From contig MQVI01000009.1 of NCBI GenBank assembly GCA_002002485.1, positions 1 through 64,000 of the forward strand: DNA of 64,000 nt. The letters are read 5' to 3'. This DNA is from Pasteurellaceae bacterium 15-036681. Its GTDB lineage: Bacteria > Pseudomonadota > Gammaproteobacteria > Enterobacterales > Pasteurellaceae. The position numbers and the translations under genes were made by a program. Positions 18,301 through 27,128 of the stretch are shown here, piece after piece. Each line of letters begins with the position of its first letter. Position 1 is the stretch's first letter. The notes beneath the pieces were generated by a model. That model ran no database searches. It saw only the letters and a list, made by a program, of their open reading frames with translations, and was not told the DNA's origin.

Positions 18301-20349
18301 AATACAAATGTGAGTAATGCACAACGTAAATTAGATGAAGATACTGCATACGTAAATTCTCGCTGGTTTTGGACTCGCTATCGCAAATCAGAATATTTAC
18401 TCTCTGCACAACAAGCATTAGAAGTAGCTCAACAGCAGCTAACAGGAGCGACAAGTAATTTCGATGTGGCAAACAATGCATTTCATCTTGCTCAAACGGC
18501 ATTACAGCAAGCACGCGATAAGGTAGCAAATGCGACAGCAACTCGTGATGATTTGAGCAAACAGCGTCAATTAATTGACAATCTCAGAACCGCAAGTGAA
18601 ATCGAAAATGCTTTAACACAAGCTCAGTATGATTTGGCAAATGTTAATCAACAACTGACCGCTTTAACTCAGTCTTTTGAGCAAAAGCAACAAATGCAGC
18701 AGCAAGCTAATCAGGCTCATGCAAGTAGCGTTGCAGCCCTTGCAGAGGCACAACGTCAATTTGATGAACAAAATGCTTACGCCCAAAAACGTTGGATTTG
18801 GACCAAAGCACGTAAAGCGAGTTATGTCGCACCTTATCAAGCCGCTTTGGACAATGCAAAACAGCAAGCGGACCAAGCTCGTTCAACTGCCGAACAAGCA
18901 AACAATGATTTTTCTCAAGTGGAAAGCGCATTAAATCAAGCGAAAGCGCAGGCTGCTAACTTAACCAATCAAGTGTCTGATTTATCTTATCAGTTAGTAT
19001 TAGCTTCTCCACAGGATAAAAAACGCTATGCTGAAATGCTATGTTTAAAAGAGTATAGTGCAGAGCTTTGCCGTGATGCGATTGAAATTTCTGCAAGCCG
19101 TGAGCTTGTGAATGATTTCTTCTATAAATCAGAGCTTGCTGATCAATTGGAGCGTTCAGTAAATGAGGCACAGCAAACTTATCATTCGGCAGAACAAGCA
19201 TTAGTAAATGCTAAACAAACTGGCGATCAAGCTGCGATAGAGCAAGCTCGTGCTGCATTAAATATAGCTCAAGCAACCTTAATGGAACTTCGTACTATTG
19301 CACAAAATGCTCGTAATGATGAAACCAATGCGTTGTTGAAAATCAAAGACTTTGTCAGCAATGAGGAGCTCAATGCAATTTTGGCGGAAATGTTTGAGAA
19401 TGAAAATAGCTCAGCGGTAACAGCTGCAACAGCAGTAACTAAAAATAATAAGATTGAGCAACTTGTTAAACAGCGTGATGGTATTAGCGTGTATGCAAAT
19501 AGCGCTCTATCGGAGCTTTCTGCCCAAGCAAATGCACTGCTACAAATTGGACGAAACTTAGACCGCCAATTGCTCGCTCATAAAACAACGGATTGGGAAG
19601 TATGGGCAAATAGTGAATATCAGCAAAGCCAGCATCAATCGGATTATTTCCGTCAGTTCAAACAGAATACCAATTTAACTCAAATTGGGGTGGAAAAAGC
19701 ATTAAATAGCAATTTTAGATTGGGATTTAGCCTTGCAAATTCTCGCTCGGATAATGAATTTAGCGATAAAGCCACTGCTAAAAATAACTTGGTTATGGCA
19801 TCTCTTTATCTCAAAGGGCAAACAGAACAGGGCTGGTTTGCGACTTTAGATGCTAGTTTTGCGAATGCTAAAACCACGTTAAATGTCGAAGGAAAACAAG
19901 CAAAATTTAAGCGTAATCTTACCGCTTTCGGATTGAATCTTGGCAAAGATTGGGATTTAAATGGTGTAGAAATTCAGCCATCTATGGGGGCGAAATATTA
20001 CCGTTTAGCTGGCGTACAATATCAGCTCGATCAAGCTCAAATTGAAATCCAGTCGATTAACTTTGTAGCCTACAATGCTGGTTTAAAATTAGCTAAAAAT
20101 TTACAAGTGGGGACTGCAATAATCACCCCAAGTTTTTCTAGCTACTATGTAGATGCTAGCCATAAACAACTAAAGCTTAGTTCTAATGGACGTGAATTAA
20201 ATCAACAATTTGGGCGCTATTTTAACCATGAATTTGCTTTAGCAGCTCAATTCAGCCATTTCAACACTCGCTTGAGTTTAGGTTTGATGGACGGCAACCA
20301 AATTACAAAACAGAAGTATGCATCACTAAAATTAGGGTATAATTGGTAA
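15310..20349 (+). CDS. S6-family serine protease autotransporter with coiled-coil stalk
   Basis: 1679 residues and a clear paralogue of the preceding gene through the signal peptide, protease and beta-helix. The triad is His103 (VEHNS), Asp143 (KDYHTPRL) and Ser246 (GMPGDSGSPI). The distinguishing part is an inserted, Gln/Ala-rich, heptad-like region, about residues 960-1390. It contains two copies of a module marked by RWFWTRYRKSEYL (about 1019-1031) and RWIWTKARKASYV (about 143 residues later), each flanked by long coiled-coil segments. The segment also has a cysteine pair (LCLKEYSAELC). The C-terminal barrel is closely similar to that of its neighbour and ends KLGYNW. The stalk could project the protease or be an adhesin; that is inference. 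Confidence 0.88.
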   Translation: MSKSLSNQPLFKLTSLASLVLLCGTSSYASTVRSDINYQYFRDFAENKGVFSVGATNIDIKNKEGQSIGTMMAGIKMPDFSAAERVNAIATAIAPQYIVSVEHNSGYGSVEFGDRGHRADAHNFKYQIVDRNDYPDNNNAPKDYHTPRLHKLITEIVPAGTYTTDLKHDIYFDTNRFGPFVRLGAGAQHIRDKEGAQTALANSYTYLTGGAAQKLVQTNTGLADVSSSLYENHYGPMATYGMPGDSGSPIFVWDKQENRWVLFSVLSNYWGDNGERNRTMVIRPEYNHQKQQEDIGATIQNTIHDNVYLWKANGKTSSISDNSGNSYQVDLADLQSSGADSETAKPSLNHGKTFHIEGNRSTLILKDNINQGAGAIYINAGVAIKPESNQTWQGAGIVVEQNKRVDWQVKNPEGDRLSKLGKGYLHVNGVGENKGSISVGDGTVVLEQRADSQGHKQAFKELGIVSGRPTVTLMDNQQVDLNNIYFGYRGGRLNLNSHNYEARRIQNIDDGAKIVNNGSGATNLTLTGRKSFTESDIQWGKWAETGKDLYEYVNNHRRNRTDYFMLKGSPNGYYPLDQNSDGNWEFLSSDKRTAIQMLVNRRNQEVAHDTYNGYFGEDSQGYYNGQLNIRYSPTIKDSAVYNITGGLNLNGDFTVEGGNLLLSGRHTPHAYDYLKGQEVIDEKDWINRRFNATTLITNNDANLFIGRNVTQVNSNFISRNTSKQYLGFEQEKGTICHYSDFTGKTNCQAQAVISADTFAQLPTTQIRGNAIVANQSELHLGKANFYGVIQADPQAKINISRHGQWINTGDSKVGQLTLASGATITLNEAFQNGALPTRFNKLVIDGNLSGIGRFNYLANVAEQQGDHVTVNGVAQGAFLLALKNTGREPNAVSPLSLLTLKNTQQDQHKVTVALENGYVDLGTYRYILANQNNDFRLYSPLRDAETRPTITADSIQNALDEAQNTLNRYNQEMASVNQAFEARLAEKERAEQELNQVNTNVSNAQRKLDEDTAYVNSRWFWTRYRKSEYLLSAQQALEVAQQQLTGATSNFDVANNAFHLAQTALQQARDKVANATATRDDLSKQRQLIDNLRTASEIENALTQAQYDLANVNQQLTALTQSFEQKQQMQQQANQAHASSVAALAEAQRQFDEQNAYAQKRWIWTKARKASYVAPYQAALDNAKQQADQARSTAEQANNDFSQVESALNQAKAQAANLTNQVSDLSYQLVLASPQDKKRYAEMLCLKEYSAELCRDAIEISASRELVNDFFYKSELADQLERSVNEAQQTYHSAEQALVNAKQTGDQAAIEQARAALNIAQATLMELRTIAQNARNDETNALLKIKDFVSNEELNAILAEMFENENSSAVTAATAVTKNNKIEQLVKQRDGISVYANSALSELSAQANALLQIGRNLDRQLLAHKTTDWEVWANSEYQQSQHQSDYFRQFKQNTNLTQIGVEKALNSNFRLGFSLANSRSDNEFSDKATAKNNLVMASLYLKGQTEQGWFATLDASFANAKTTLNVEGKQAKFKRNLTAFGLNLGKDWDLNGVEIQPSMGAKYYRLAGVQYQLDQAQIEIQSINFVAYNAGLKLAKNLQVGTAIITPSFSSYYVDASHKQLKLSSNGRELNQQFGRYFNHEFALAAQFSHFNTRLSLGLMDGNQITKQKYASLKLGYNW

Positions 20350-20364
20350 ATCGAGTAAATGACC

Positions 20365-20390
20365 AAAAAGGCACTTTCGAGTGCCTTTTT
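20365..20390 (+). terminator. Rho-independent terminator
   Basis: AAAAAGGCACT pairs with AGTGCCTTTTT around a 4-base loop. It ends the second S6 autotransporter transcript just before truD. Confidence 0.92.
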
Positions 20391-20405
20391 TATTAAGGAT
20401 TGGCA

Positions 20406-21422
20406 ATGCAAAAATTAAACTATCTGTTTGGTGAACCACAACAAACAGGGCGATTAAAAGCTGAATTTAAGGACTTTATTGTAAAAGAAGAACTTGGCTA
20501 CGAGATCAGTGGTGAAGGTGAATTTGTGGCATTAAAAGTACGTAAAACTAATGCTAATACCCTTTTTGTTGGAGAGAAATTAGCAGATTTTGCAGGTATC
20601 TCAGCAAAAAATATGAGTTACGCAGGGCTTAAAGATCGCCATGCAATCACAGAACAGTGGTTTTGCTTGCACCTTGCAGGCAAAGAAACACCTGATTTTT
20701 CTCAATTTGAATTAGAAGGTGTAGAAATTTTAGAGGTAACTCGTCACAATCGCAAAATTCGCGTGGGCAGTTTGACTGGTAACCATTTTGAAATTTTATT
20801 GAGAGACGTAACGCCAAGTGACGATCTCACCTCGCGTTTAAAGCAAATACAAGTAGGTGGATTTCCTAATTATTTTACCGAACAACGTTTTGGGCGCGAT
20901 GGACATAATCTGACTCAAGCACAACGCTGGGCAAGCGGTGAGATTAAGGTAAAAGATCGCAAAAAACGCAGTTTTTATTTATCCGCAGCACGTAGTGAAA
21001 TTTTTAACTTAGTGGTTTCAGATCGTATTCAACGTGGCTTGACTCAGCAAGTGATCGCAAATGACATTGTACAATTAGCTGGTTCAAATAGCTGGTTTGT
21101 AGCACAAACCGAAGAATTAACCGAGCTAAACCAACGCTTAGCTGAGCGAGATATTTTGCTTACCGCAGCGTTAGTTGGTGAGAATTCTTTGGAACAGACA
21201 GTTTCAGAATATGAGCAGAATATCGTTGCACAACAGCAGCAATTGCTGAATTTAATGAAACAAGAACGAATGAATAGTGCTCGTCGCCCAATGTTTTGTA
21301 AACCACAAAACTTTAGCTGGGATTTTGAGTCTGACGGTTTGCGTCTGCATTTCTACCTAGATTCGGGAAGCTATGCAACAGCTTTAGTGCGTGAATTAAT
21401 TCAATTAAGTGAAGAAGAATAA
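20406..21422 (+). CDS. truD: tRNA pseudouridine synthase D
   Basis: Makes pseudouridine 13 in tRNA-Glu. 338 residues from the ATG at 20406, six bases after AAGGA; an in-frame TTG two codons upstream touches the ribosome-binding site and is less likely. The catalytic Asp77 lies in [25 protein letters not shown] and the [18 protein letters not shown]-terminal block are the TruD signature. First gene of the truD-surE-YqaA run leading to nlpD, an order conserved in gammaproteobacteria. Confidence 0.95.
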   Translation: MQKLNYLFGEPQQTGRLKAEFKDFIVKEELGYEISGEGEFVALKVRKTNANTLFVGEKLADFAGISAKNMSYAGLKDRHAITEQWFCLHLAGKETPDFSQFELEGVEILEVTRHNRKIRVGSLTGNHFEILLRDVTPSDDLTSRLKQIQVGGFPNYFTEQRFGRDGHNLTQAQRWASGEIKVKDRKKRSFYLSAARSEIFNLVVSDRIQRGLTQQVIANDIVQLAGSNSWFVAQTEELTELNQRLAERDILLTAALVGENSLEQTVSEYEQNIVAQQQQLLNLMKQERMNSARRPMFCKPQNFSWDFESDGLRLHFYLDSGSYATALVRELIQLSEEE

Positions 21423-21423
21423 A

Positions 21424-22188
21424 ATGAATATTTTAGTCAGTAATGATGATGGCTTCCATGCCTCAGGTATCCAATTTTTAGCGAATGCATTACGTGATGC
21501 AGGACATAATGTAACTATCGTTGCACCCGATCGTAACCGCAGTGCCGCTTCAAGTTGTTTAACTCTCGTTGATCCATTACGAGTGCATAAATTTGAAAAT
21601 GGCGACTATACCGTAATTGCAGGAACACCTGCAGATTGTGTGCATCTAGCCTTAAATGGTCTGCTGGATACGTCATTTGACCTCGTGGTATCTGGTATTA
21701 ATCATGGTGCAAATTTAGGTGATGACGTGGTTTATTCCGGCACAGTTGCGGCTGCATTGGAAGGCCGTTATTTACCTTTACCCTCTATCGCAGTCTCTTT
21801 AGTTGGACCAAATGGTTTGAATTACCTGATTGGCGATTGCCATTTTGATACTGCTGCACAAGTGGTACTTGATCTACTACCAAAAGTAAAAGAGAACATT
21901 ATTCCTGCTAATCAAGTATTAAATGTCAATGTACCAAATTTACCCTATAGTGAATTAAAAGGTGTTAAAATTACTCGTCTAGGTTCACGTTCACCAGCGG
22001 CTGAGATTGTTAAACAGCAAGATCCGCGCCATTCTACAGTCTATTGGATTGGTACTAACGGCAAGCCTGTTGATGACAAAGAGGGAACTGATTTTTATGC
22101 AATAAACAATGGGTTTGTCTCAATCACGCCTGTTCAAGCAGACATGACAGCACATCAGTCAATCTCCAAGCTAAATGAGGTATTCTAA
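21424..22188 (+). CDS. surE: 5'/3'-nucleotidase SurE
   Basis: Metal-dependent phosphatase of nucleoside monophosphates, 254 residues from the ATG at 21424, which leaves one base after the truD stop. The catalytic acidic pair is in [13 protein letters not shown] (Asp8, Asp9), with the [19 protein letters not shown] loop and PADCVHLAL. Tightly packed: its stop codon overlaps the next start (TAATG). Confidence 0.95.
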   Translation: MNILVSNDDGFHASGIQFLANALRDAGHNVTIVAPDRNRSAASSCLTLVDPLRVHKFENGDYTVIAGTPADCVHLALNGLLDTSFDLVVSGINHGANLGDDVVYSGTVAAALEGRYLPLPSIAVSLVGPNGLNYLIGDCHFDTAAQVVLDLLPKVKENIIPANQVLNVNVPNLPYSELKGVKITRLGSRSPAAEIVKQQDPRHSTVYWIGTNGKPVDDKEGTDFYAINNGFVSITPVQADMTAHQSISKLNEVF

Positions 22189-22772
22189 TGAAACTATTTG
22201 GCACAATTTATGACAAAACAATGGCGTGGTCAAAACACAAATTTGCTGCCTTTTGGTTGAGTTTTGTGAGTTTTATTGAAGCAATTTTCTTCCCAATTCC
22301 GCCAGATGTGATGTTAATACCAATGTCGATGAGTAAACCACAGATGGCAACTCGCTATGCGATTTATACCACCATTGCCTCAGTACTCGGCGGTATTATT
22401 GGTTATGCGATTGGTTATTTTGCTTTTGATTGGGTAAAAGAGATTATTGCAAGTTGGGGAATGCAAGCAAACTTTGATAAAGCGATGAGTTGGTTTGAAG
22501 AATGGGGCGTTTACATAGTTTTTCTTGCTGGGTTCTCGCCAATTCCTTATAAAGTGTTTACAATCTGTGCCGGCGTAATGCAGATGGCATTTTTACCTTT
22601 TGTCATCACCGCAGCAGTTTCTCGCTTTGCGCGCTTTTATTTAGTAGCAAAACTTTCTGCATGGGGCGGAGAAAAATATGCGGACAAAATCCGTCGCTCA
22701 ATTGAACTTATTGGTTGGGGAACAGTAGCACTCGCTGTTATTGCCTATATAATCTACACCTTATTGAAATAG
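22188..22772 (+). CDS. YqaA/DedA-family inner-membrane protein
   Basis: 194-residue membrane protein with the SNARE-associated/DedA-like fold: FIEAIFFPIPPDVMLIPMSM, a GGIIGYAIGYF glycine-rich helix, and the re-entrant GFSPIPYKVFTICAG motif. DedA relatives include undecaprenyl-phosphate and phospholipid flippases; the specific substrate is unknown. It occupies the place that pcm takes in E. coli between surE and nlpD. The start overlaps the surE stop by one base. Confidence 0.85.
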   Translation: MKLFGTIYDKTMAWSKHKFAAFWLSFVSFIEAIFFPIPPDVMLIPMSMSKPQMATRYAIYTTIASVLGGIIGYAIGYFAFDWVKEIIASWGMQANFDKAMSWFEEWGVYIVFLAGFSPIPYKVFTICAGVMQMAFLPFVITAAVSRFARFYLVAKLSAWGGEKYADKIRRSIELIGWGTVALAVIAYIIYTLLK

Positions 22773-22785
22773 AAGGATATTTATT

Positions 22786-23271
22786 ATGAAAAAATTTATG
22801 TTATTACCTGTAGTTGCTGCATTTGCTTTAGCAGCTTGTACAAATACAGAGACAACAACTGCAGACGTTTCAGATGCTAATACTGCATGGCAAACAGATG
22901 TTCAATCAACATCAATGCCAGCATCAATGACAACACCAACTTATCAGCAACCGACTTACTCACAGCCGACTTACTCACAGCCAACTTATACTGCACCACA
23001 ACCACAGCCAGTATACAGCCAACCAGCAACAAGCTATGGTAATGCGGAAACTGTAGGTAACTGTCAAGTAGTACGCGATACCAATAACACTCCTATCTAT
23101 AGCCAAATGCAAAAAGGTTGCTACACAGATAGTACCTATACAGTAGGTAAAAGTGATACTGTGTACTTAATCTCGTTCTTAACTGGCACGAGTGTAAGCC
23201 AAATTGCATCATTAAATAACTTAAGCCAACCATATCAATTACGTGTTGGTCAGAGCTTACGTGTACGATAA
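22786..23271 (+). CDS. LysM lipoprotein, NlpD paralogue without peptidase domain
   Basis: 161 residues. Lipobox ALAAC (Cys18), the sequence AWQTDVQST shared with the next gene, a PTYSQ repeat tract, then one LysM domain (about 117-161) ending LRVGQSLRVR. NlpD-like C-terminal M23 domain is absent. The N-terminal two-thirds parallels NlpD encoded immediately downstream, so it looks like a partial duplication. Two extra cysteines (in GNCQVV and KGCY) are not found in the neighbour's LysM and may form a disulfide. Peptidoglycan binding is expected; a regulatory or competitive role next to NlpD is inference. Confidence 0.8.
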   Translation: MKKFMLLPVVAAFALAACTNTETTTADVSDANTAWQTDVQSTSMPASMTTPTYQQPTYSQPTYSQPTYTAPQPQPVYSQPATSYGNAETVGNCQVVRDTNNTPIYSQMQKGCYTDSTYTVGKSDTVYLISFLTGTSVSQIASLNNLSQPYQLRVGQSLRVR

Positions 23272-23355
23272 TTTATCATACTGACGAAAAGAGAGAGTTG
23301 TGCATATAGCTGGCGACTTTCTCTTTTTGTATTAAAATTTTCATTCAGGATCATC

Positions 23356-24630
23356 ATGAAAAAATCATTTTTACTTCTTCCATTAACGGCATTAGTTCTT
23401 GCTGCTTGTAGCTCATCTCCACCCGCTCCGGTTGTCGATGCAAATGGTGCAGATTTATCCCCAGGTGTAATGCAACCTGTGGCAGGCACAGGAGCAATGG
23501 ATAACAGCTATGGCTGGCAAACAGATGTGCAGAGCACTCCGATGCCTAGCAGCATGACAACACCAACTTATTCAGCACCACAGCCAGTTACTCCTGTAAC
23601 TACGCCTGTTACAACGCCAGTAACAAAGCCTGCGGCTACAGAATTTCCACCAGCACCACAACCAACAACTAAAACTGTCACTCGCACAGTAACTAAAACG
23701 GTGCAAGTGGATAAACCAGCCCAAAAGGCAAATCAAAATTTTGAGATCCCACGCGATCAAAATAATGCACCGATTTATAGCCAAATCGATAAAGGTTTCT
23801 ATAATGGAGAAACTTATACCGTTCGCAAAGGCGATACCATGTTCTTAATTGCTTATATTGCAGGTAAAGATGTGAAAGAAATCGCTGCCTTAAATAATAT
23901 GAACGAACCTTATCAATTACGAGTTGGCCAAAAATTAAAAGTAAATCAACCACAGAAAGAAACTAAAACGGTTCAAGTACAAGAGACTGTCGAAGTCCCT
24001 GTTGAACCACAAGTTGCTTATGTTGATGCAGGTAATGGTACAACGTATGGTTCCGATGGTACTGTAACAGGCCCTGTGAAAGCTGGAGCAAGCACTTCAC
24101 CATCTGCTACTTCTGCAGTTACAGCTGTAACCGCATCAACAGCATCTGCACCAACAGTTAAAGCTACAACTAGCAGTACACCAACTATCACTGCAACAAC
24201 AGCAAGCAGTGGTGTTCGTGCGACAACAAGCTCAAGTCAGAACGCAGCACCTGCGTCATCAATTAGCTGGCAATGGCCAACACAAGGTCGCGTGATCTCG
24301 GGCTTCTCATCAGCTGAAGGTGGGAATAAAGGTTTAGACATTTCTGGCACTAAGGGCCAAGCAGTTAAAGCAGCTGCAGCAGGTCGTGTTGTATATGCAG
24401 GCAATGCATTACAAGGCTATGGTAACTTAATCATCATCAAACATAACGATGATTTCTTAAGTGCTTATGCGCATAACGACAGCATTAAAGTAAAAGAGCA
24501 AGATAATGTTAAAGCTGGTCAAACTATTGCGACTTTAGGTAGCACAGGCACCAACAGTAATAAACTTCACTTTGAAATTCGTTACCAAGGTAAGTCTGTT
24601 GACCCAGCTCGCTATTTACCAAGACAATAA
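23356..24630 (+). CDS. nlpD: murein hydrolase activator NlpD
   Basis: Outer-membrane lipoprotein (Cys18 after VLAA) that activates amidase AmiC at the septum. 424 residues: a Pro/Thr-rich tether, LysM at about 155-198 (TYTVRKGDTMFLIAYIAG), a Ser/Thr/Ala linker, and a C-terminal LytM/M23 domain at about 310-424. The first metal ligand of active M23 peptidases is replaced (GGNKGLDISG has Asn where His is expected). As in E. coli NlpD, it should therefore be an activator rather than an enzyme. It follows surE as in most gammaproteobacteria, but rpoS is absent, as is usual for Pasteurellaceae. Confidence 0.93.
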   Translation: MKKSFLLLPLTALVLAACSSSPPAPVVDANGADLSPGVMQPVAGTGAMDNSYGWQTDVQSTPMPSSMTTPTYSAPQPVTPVTTPVTTPVTKPAATEFPPAPQPTTKTVTRTVTKTVQVDKPAQKANQNFEIPRDQNNAPIYSQIDKGFYNGETYTVRKGDTMFLIAYIAGKDVKEIAALNNMNEPYQLRVGQKLKVNQPQKETKTVQVQETVEVPVEPQVAYVDAGNGTTYGSDGTVTGPVKAGASTSPSATSAVTAVTASTASAPTVKATTSSTPTITATTASSGVRATTSSSQNAAPASSISWQWPTQGRVISGFSSAEGGNKGLDISGTKGQAVKAAAAGRVVYAGNALQGYGNLIIIKHNDDFLSAYAHNDSIKVKEQDNVKAGQTIATLGSTGTNSNKLHFEIRYQGKSVDPARYLPRQ

Positions 24631-24647
24631 CATTTCCACTGTAACCA

Positions 24648-24675
24648 CCTTATCGCACCATACGGTGCGATAAGG
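24648..24675. terminator. 12-bp perfect hairpin after nlpD
   Basis: CCTTATCGCACC and its exact complement around a 4-base loop. There is no T-tract, so it may be only a weak terminator, or an mRNA-stabilising stem before the next lipoprotein gene. Confidence 0.6.
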
Positions 24676-24689
24676 ATTAAGGATACACT

Positions 24690-25055
24690 ATGAAAAAACC
24701 TCTTAGTTCTGCAATATTAGCGCTTATTCTTACCGCTTGTACTCACACCCAAACATCATCAATTAACGAGAACAGTAAAGACCTTCACGGTTGCACGTCA
24801 GCTAATCAAAGCTATTCATTTCTAAAACAAACTTGTGTAAAACTGTTTGAAATTGCGGATATTAAATTAACCGATCCCACAAATCACACGTTATCAGCAT
24901 ATGTACTGCTATCTGAAGATAAGCAACAAGCAGAAATCTTTGCCCTCGACATACCTGAAAACACAATATTAGATGTGGTGAAAGGAGGCTATCTCTCAAA
25001 AGATAATAAAATTCGTTTAATCAAAACAGCAAATTCATGGAAAATAATTAAGTAG
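24690..25055 (+). CDS. small lipoprotein of unknown function
   Basis: 121 residues. Lipobox LTAC (Cys17), then a short domain with a cysteine pair (GCTSANQSYSFLKQTCVK), mostly predicted beta strand, ending SWKIIK. I recognise no family. It lies 14 bases downstream of the post-nlpD hairpin and 9 bases before tag, so it may be read with either neighbour. Confidence 0.7.
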   Translation: MKKPLSSAILALILTACTHTQTSSINENSKDLHGCTSANQSYSFLKQTCVKLFEIADIKLTDPTNHTLSAYVLLSEDKQQAEIFALDIPENTILDVVKGGYLSKDNKIRLIKTANSWKIIK

Positions 25056-25064
25056 GAACAAACG

Positions 25065-25625
25065 ATGATTACACGTTGTAGCTGGGCTGGCGATAGCCAA
25101 ATTTATATCGACTATCACGATACCGAATGGGGTAAACCTGAATACGACAGCCGTAAACTATTCGAAAAAATCTGTCTTGAAGGACAGCAGGCAGGGCTTT
25201 CATGGATTACTGTTCTAAAAAAACGCGAAAACTATCGAGAAGCTTTTCATCAATTTGATCCTGAAAAAATCGCTCACATGACTGAAAGCGATCTTGACCG
25301 TTTAATGGAAAATAAAGGTTTGATCCGCCATCGTAAAAAGCTTGAGGCGATCATCAAAAATGCTAAAGCCTATTTAGTAATGCAAGCTAATGGGGAAGAC
25401 TTTAGCCAATTTATTTGGGCATTTGTCGATCATAAACCTCAAATCAACAATATGCCAAACTTTGATAATCTACCAAGTAAAACACCAACCTCTATCGCCA
25501 TGTCCAAAGCATTGAAGAAAAAAGGCTTTGCCTTTGTCGGCGAAACAACTTGCTATGCATTTATGCAATCTATGGGCTTGGTGGACGACCACTTAAATGA
25601 CTGTTTTTGTAAAACAAAAAAATAG
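25065..25625 (+). CDS. tag: DNA-3-methyladenine glycosylase I
   Basis: Excises 3-methyladenine from alkylated DNA. 186 residues with the zinc ligands at Cys5, His18, His176 and Cys180, matching E. coli Tag with an offset of one. RCSWAG, YHDTEWG, the EGQQAGLSW substrate pocket (Glu39) and GLVDDHLNDC are the family blocks. The TAG stop is six bases before the next ATG, so it is probably co-transcribed with the phosphopantetheinyl transferase and nudF. Confidence 0.95.
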   Translation: MITRCSWAGDSQIYIDYHDTEWGKPEYDSRKLFEKICLEGQQAGLSWITVLKKRENYREAFHQFDPEKIAHMTESDLDRLMENKGLIRHRKKLEAIIKNAKAYLVMQANGEDFSQFIWAFVDHKPQINNMPNFDNLPSKTPTSIAMSKALKKKGFAFVGETTCYAFMQSMGLVDDHLNDCFCKTKK

Positions 25626-25631
25626 ATAACT

Positions 25632-26363
25632 ATGCCAACTTTACCGATTGTTGAAATTCTTTTCGCTCATAATGATGAACCACTCCCAGAGCAATTTCAT
25701 CATTATGCTAAACCAGAAAATAAAACGATTGATGAATTATCTACACGCCAGTTAAGCAAGTGGAAAAGTCGTCGAATGGCGCATTTTTTACTGCATCAAC
25801 TATTCGAAAGACATAATCTCGATACTACCCTACTCAATCAAATTCACAAAACGGCAAGCGGTCGCCCTTATGTTGATCATCCTCAAATCGATTTTAATAT
25901 CAGCCATTCTGGTGATTGGGTTGCTATAATCCTTACCGTTTGCCAGCCTAAAATAGCAACAGGGATCGATATAGAACATCCACAAAAAACTCGCAGATAC
26001 CTTGATTTATTAAACTATTATGCAGATGAACAAGAGATTAAAGAGCTTGCCTCTCATTCTGTTTTATCTACACTACCGCATCGTTTTTATTTAAGTTGGT
26101 GCTTACGTGAGGCGGTGCTAAAATCACAGGGTGTTGGTATTGTGAAACTCTCAGAAGTAGCACATTCTCCAAGTAGGTTACTTATAAAAACCGCCTATGC
26201 TCCTAAAGGTAAATTATACTTTTATCATCAACTGCCGTTTTATTTAGCTTACTTTATCGAACAGCCAGAATCTGGGTTATTAGCACCAACATTACAGCAA
26301 TGGAAAAACAATAACTATCAAACAAGCGGTCAGTTTTCACCGATTATTTACCAAGTGAATTAA
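25632..26363 (+). CDS. 4'-phosphopantetheinyl transferase superfamily protein
   Basis: 243 residues. The Sfp/AcpT-type signature is present: FNISHSGDW (88-96), GIDIE (111-115, metal-binding acids) and the WCLREAVLKSQG helix (156-167) with Lys164. Such enzymes move the phosphopantetheine arm from CoA to carrier proteins. No biosynthetic gene cluster is nearby, and AcpS is expected elsewhere, so the carrier is unknown; an AcpT-like role is possible. An ACAAGCGGT uptake signal lies near its 3' end (26332). Confidence 0.82.
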   Translation: MPTLPIVEILFAHNDEPLPEQFHHYAKPENKTIDELSTRQLSKWKSRRMAHFLLHQLFERHNLDTTLLNQIHKTASGRPYVDHPQIDFNISHSGDWVAIILTVCQPKIATGIDIEHPQKTRRYLDLLNYYADEQEIKELASHSVLSTLPHRFYLSWCLREAVLKSQGVGIVKLSEVAHSPSRLLIKTAYAPKGKLYFYHQLPFYLAYFIEQPESGLLAPTLQQWKNNNYQTSGQFSPIIYQVN

Positions 26364-26372
26364 GAGGAATAT

Positions 26373-26990
26373 ATGAATCAAATCCTACAGTTTAATCAAC
26401 AAGACTTAGAAATGGTCAAAGAAGAAATCGTCTATAAAGGCCATTTCACTATGAAGAAAATGCACTTCCGCCACAAATTATTTAAAGGTGGAATGAGTGA
26501 TATTGTCACTCGAGAATTAATGATTAAAGGCCAAGCCTCCGCACTTATTGCTTATGACCCTGTTCGTGATAATGTGGTACTCATTGAACAAGTACGCATC
26601 GGCGCTTATAACCCCAATAGCGATCAATCACCGTGGTTAATCGAGCTAATTGCCGGTATGGTTGATGAAGGTGAAACCCCTGAAAATGTTGCGATCCGTG
26701 AAAGTTATGAAGAAGCAGGATTAACCGTTGAAAATGTTGAACATGCATTAAGTTTTTGGGATAGCCCAGCTGGTGCAGTAGAACGTTTACACCTATTCTT
26801 AGGTTTAGTAGATAGCTCACAAGTAGGTGGTGTGTATGGTTTAGAAGAGGAAGGCGAAGATATTCTCGTTCATGTTGTAAGCCGTGAGCAAGCTTATCAA
26901 TGGGTAGTCGAAGGAAAAATCGATAATGCTGTTGCTGTAGTGGGATTACAGTGGTTACAGTTGAATTATCAGAAGTATATACAGCAGTAG
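26373..26990 (+). CDS. nudF: ADP-ribose pyrophosphatase
   Basis: Nudix hydrolase that splits ADP-ribose into AMP and ribose 5-phosphate. 205 residues; the Nudix box runs from GMVDEGE (95) through REs-EEAG (109-116) and binds the catalytic Mg2+. WLIELIAG before the box and SPAGAVERLHLFLG after it are typical of NudF. Last gene of the tag run; two palindromic repeats follow. Confidence 0.93.
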   Translation: MNQILQFNQQDLEMVKEEIVYKGHFTMKKMHFRHKLFKGGMSDIVTRELMIKGQASALIAYDPVRDNVVLIEQVRIGAYNPNSDQSPWLIELIAGMVDEGETPENVAIRESYEEAGLTVENVEHALSFWDSPAGAVERLHLFLGLVDSSQVGGVYGLEEEGEDILVHVVSREQAYQWVVEGKIDNAVAVVGLQWLQLNYQKYIQQ

Positions 26991-27025
26991 ATCGCGGTAT
27001 TATGTAGTTGTACAAGCTTTATTTA

Positions 27026-27092
27026 TACCCTCTCCCTCTGGGAGAGGGACAGACCGGAGGTGCGTTCAGCACCGTAGGTCAGGGAGAGGGTA
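27026..27092. repeat. CT-arm/TGAAC-loop palindromic element (inverted copy)
   Basis: Outer arms TACCCTCTCCCT (27026-27037) and AGGGAGAGGGTA (27081-27092) are exact complements. The centre is GGTGC-GTTCA-GCACC, i.e. loop TGAAC read on the other strand. Same design as 9939-10001 and 27129-27189, with a different inner stem. Confidence 0.8.
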
Positions 27093-27128
27093 ATGTGCAG
27101 AATATTTATAAAATATCACCGCTTGTTG

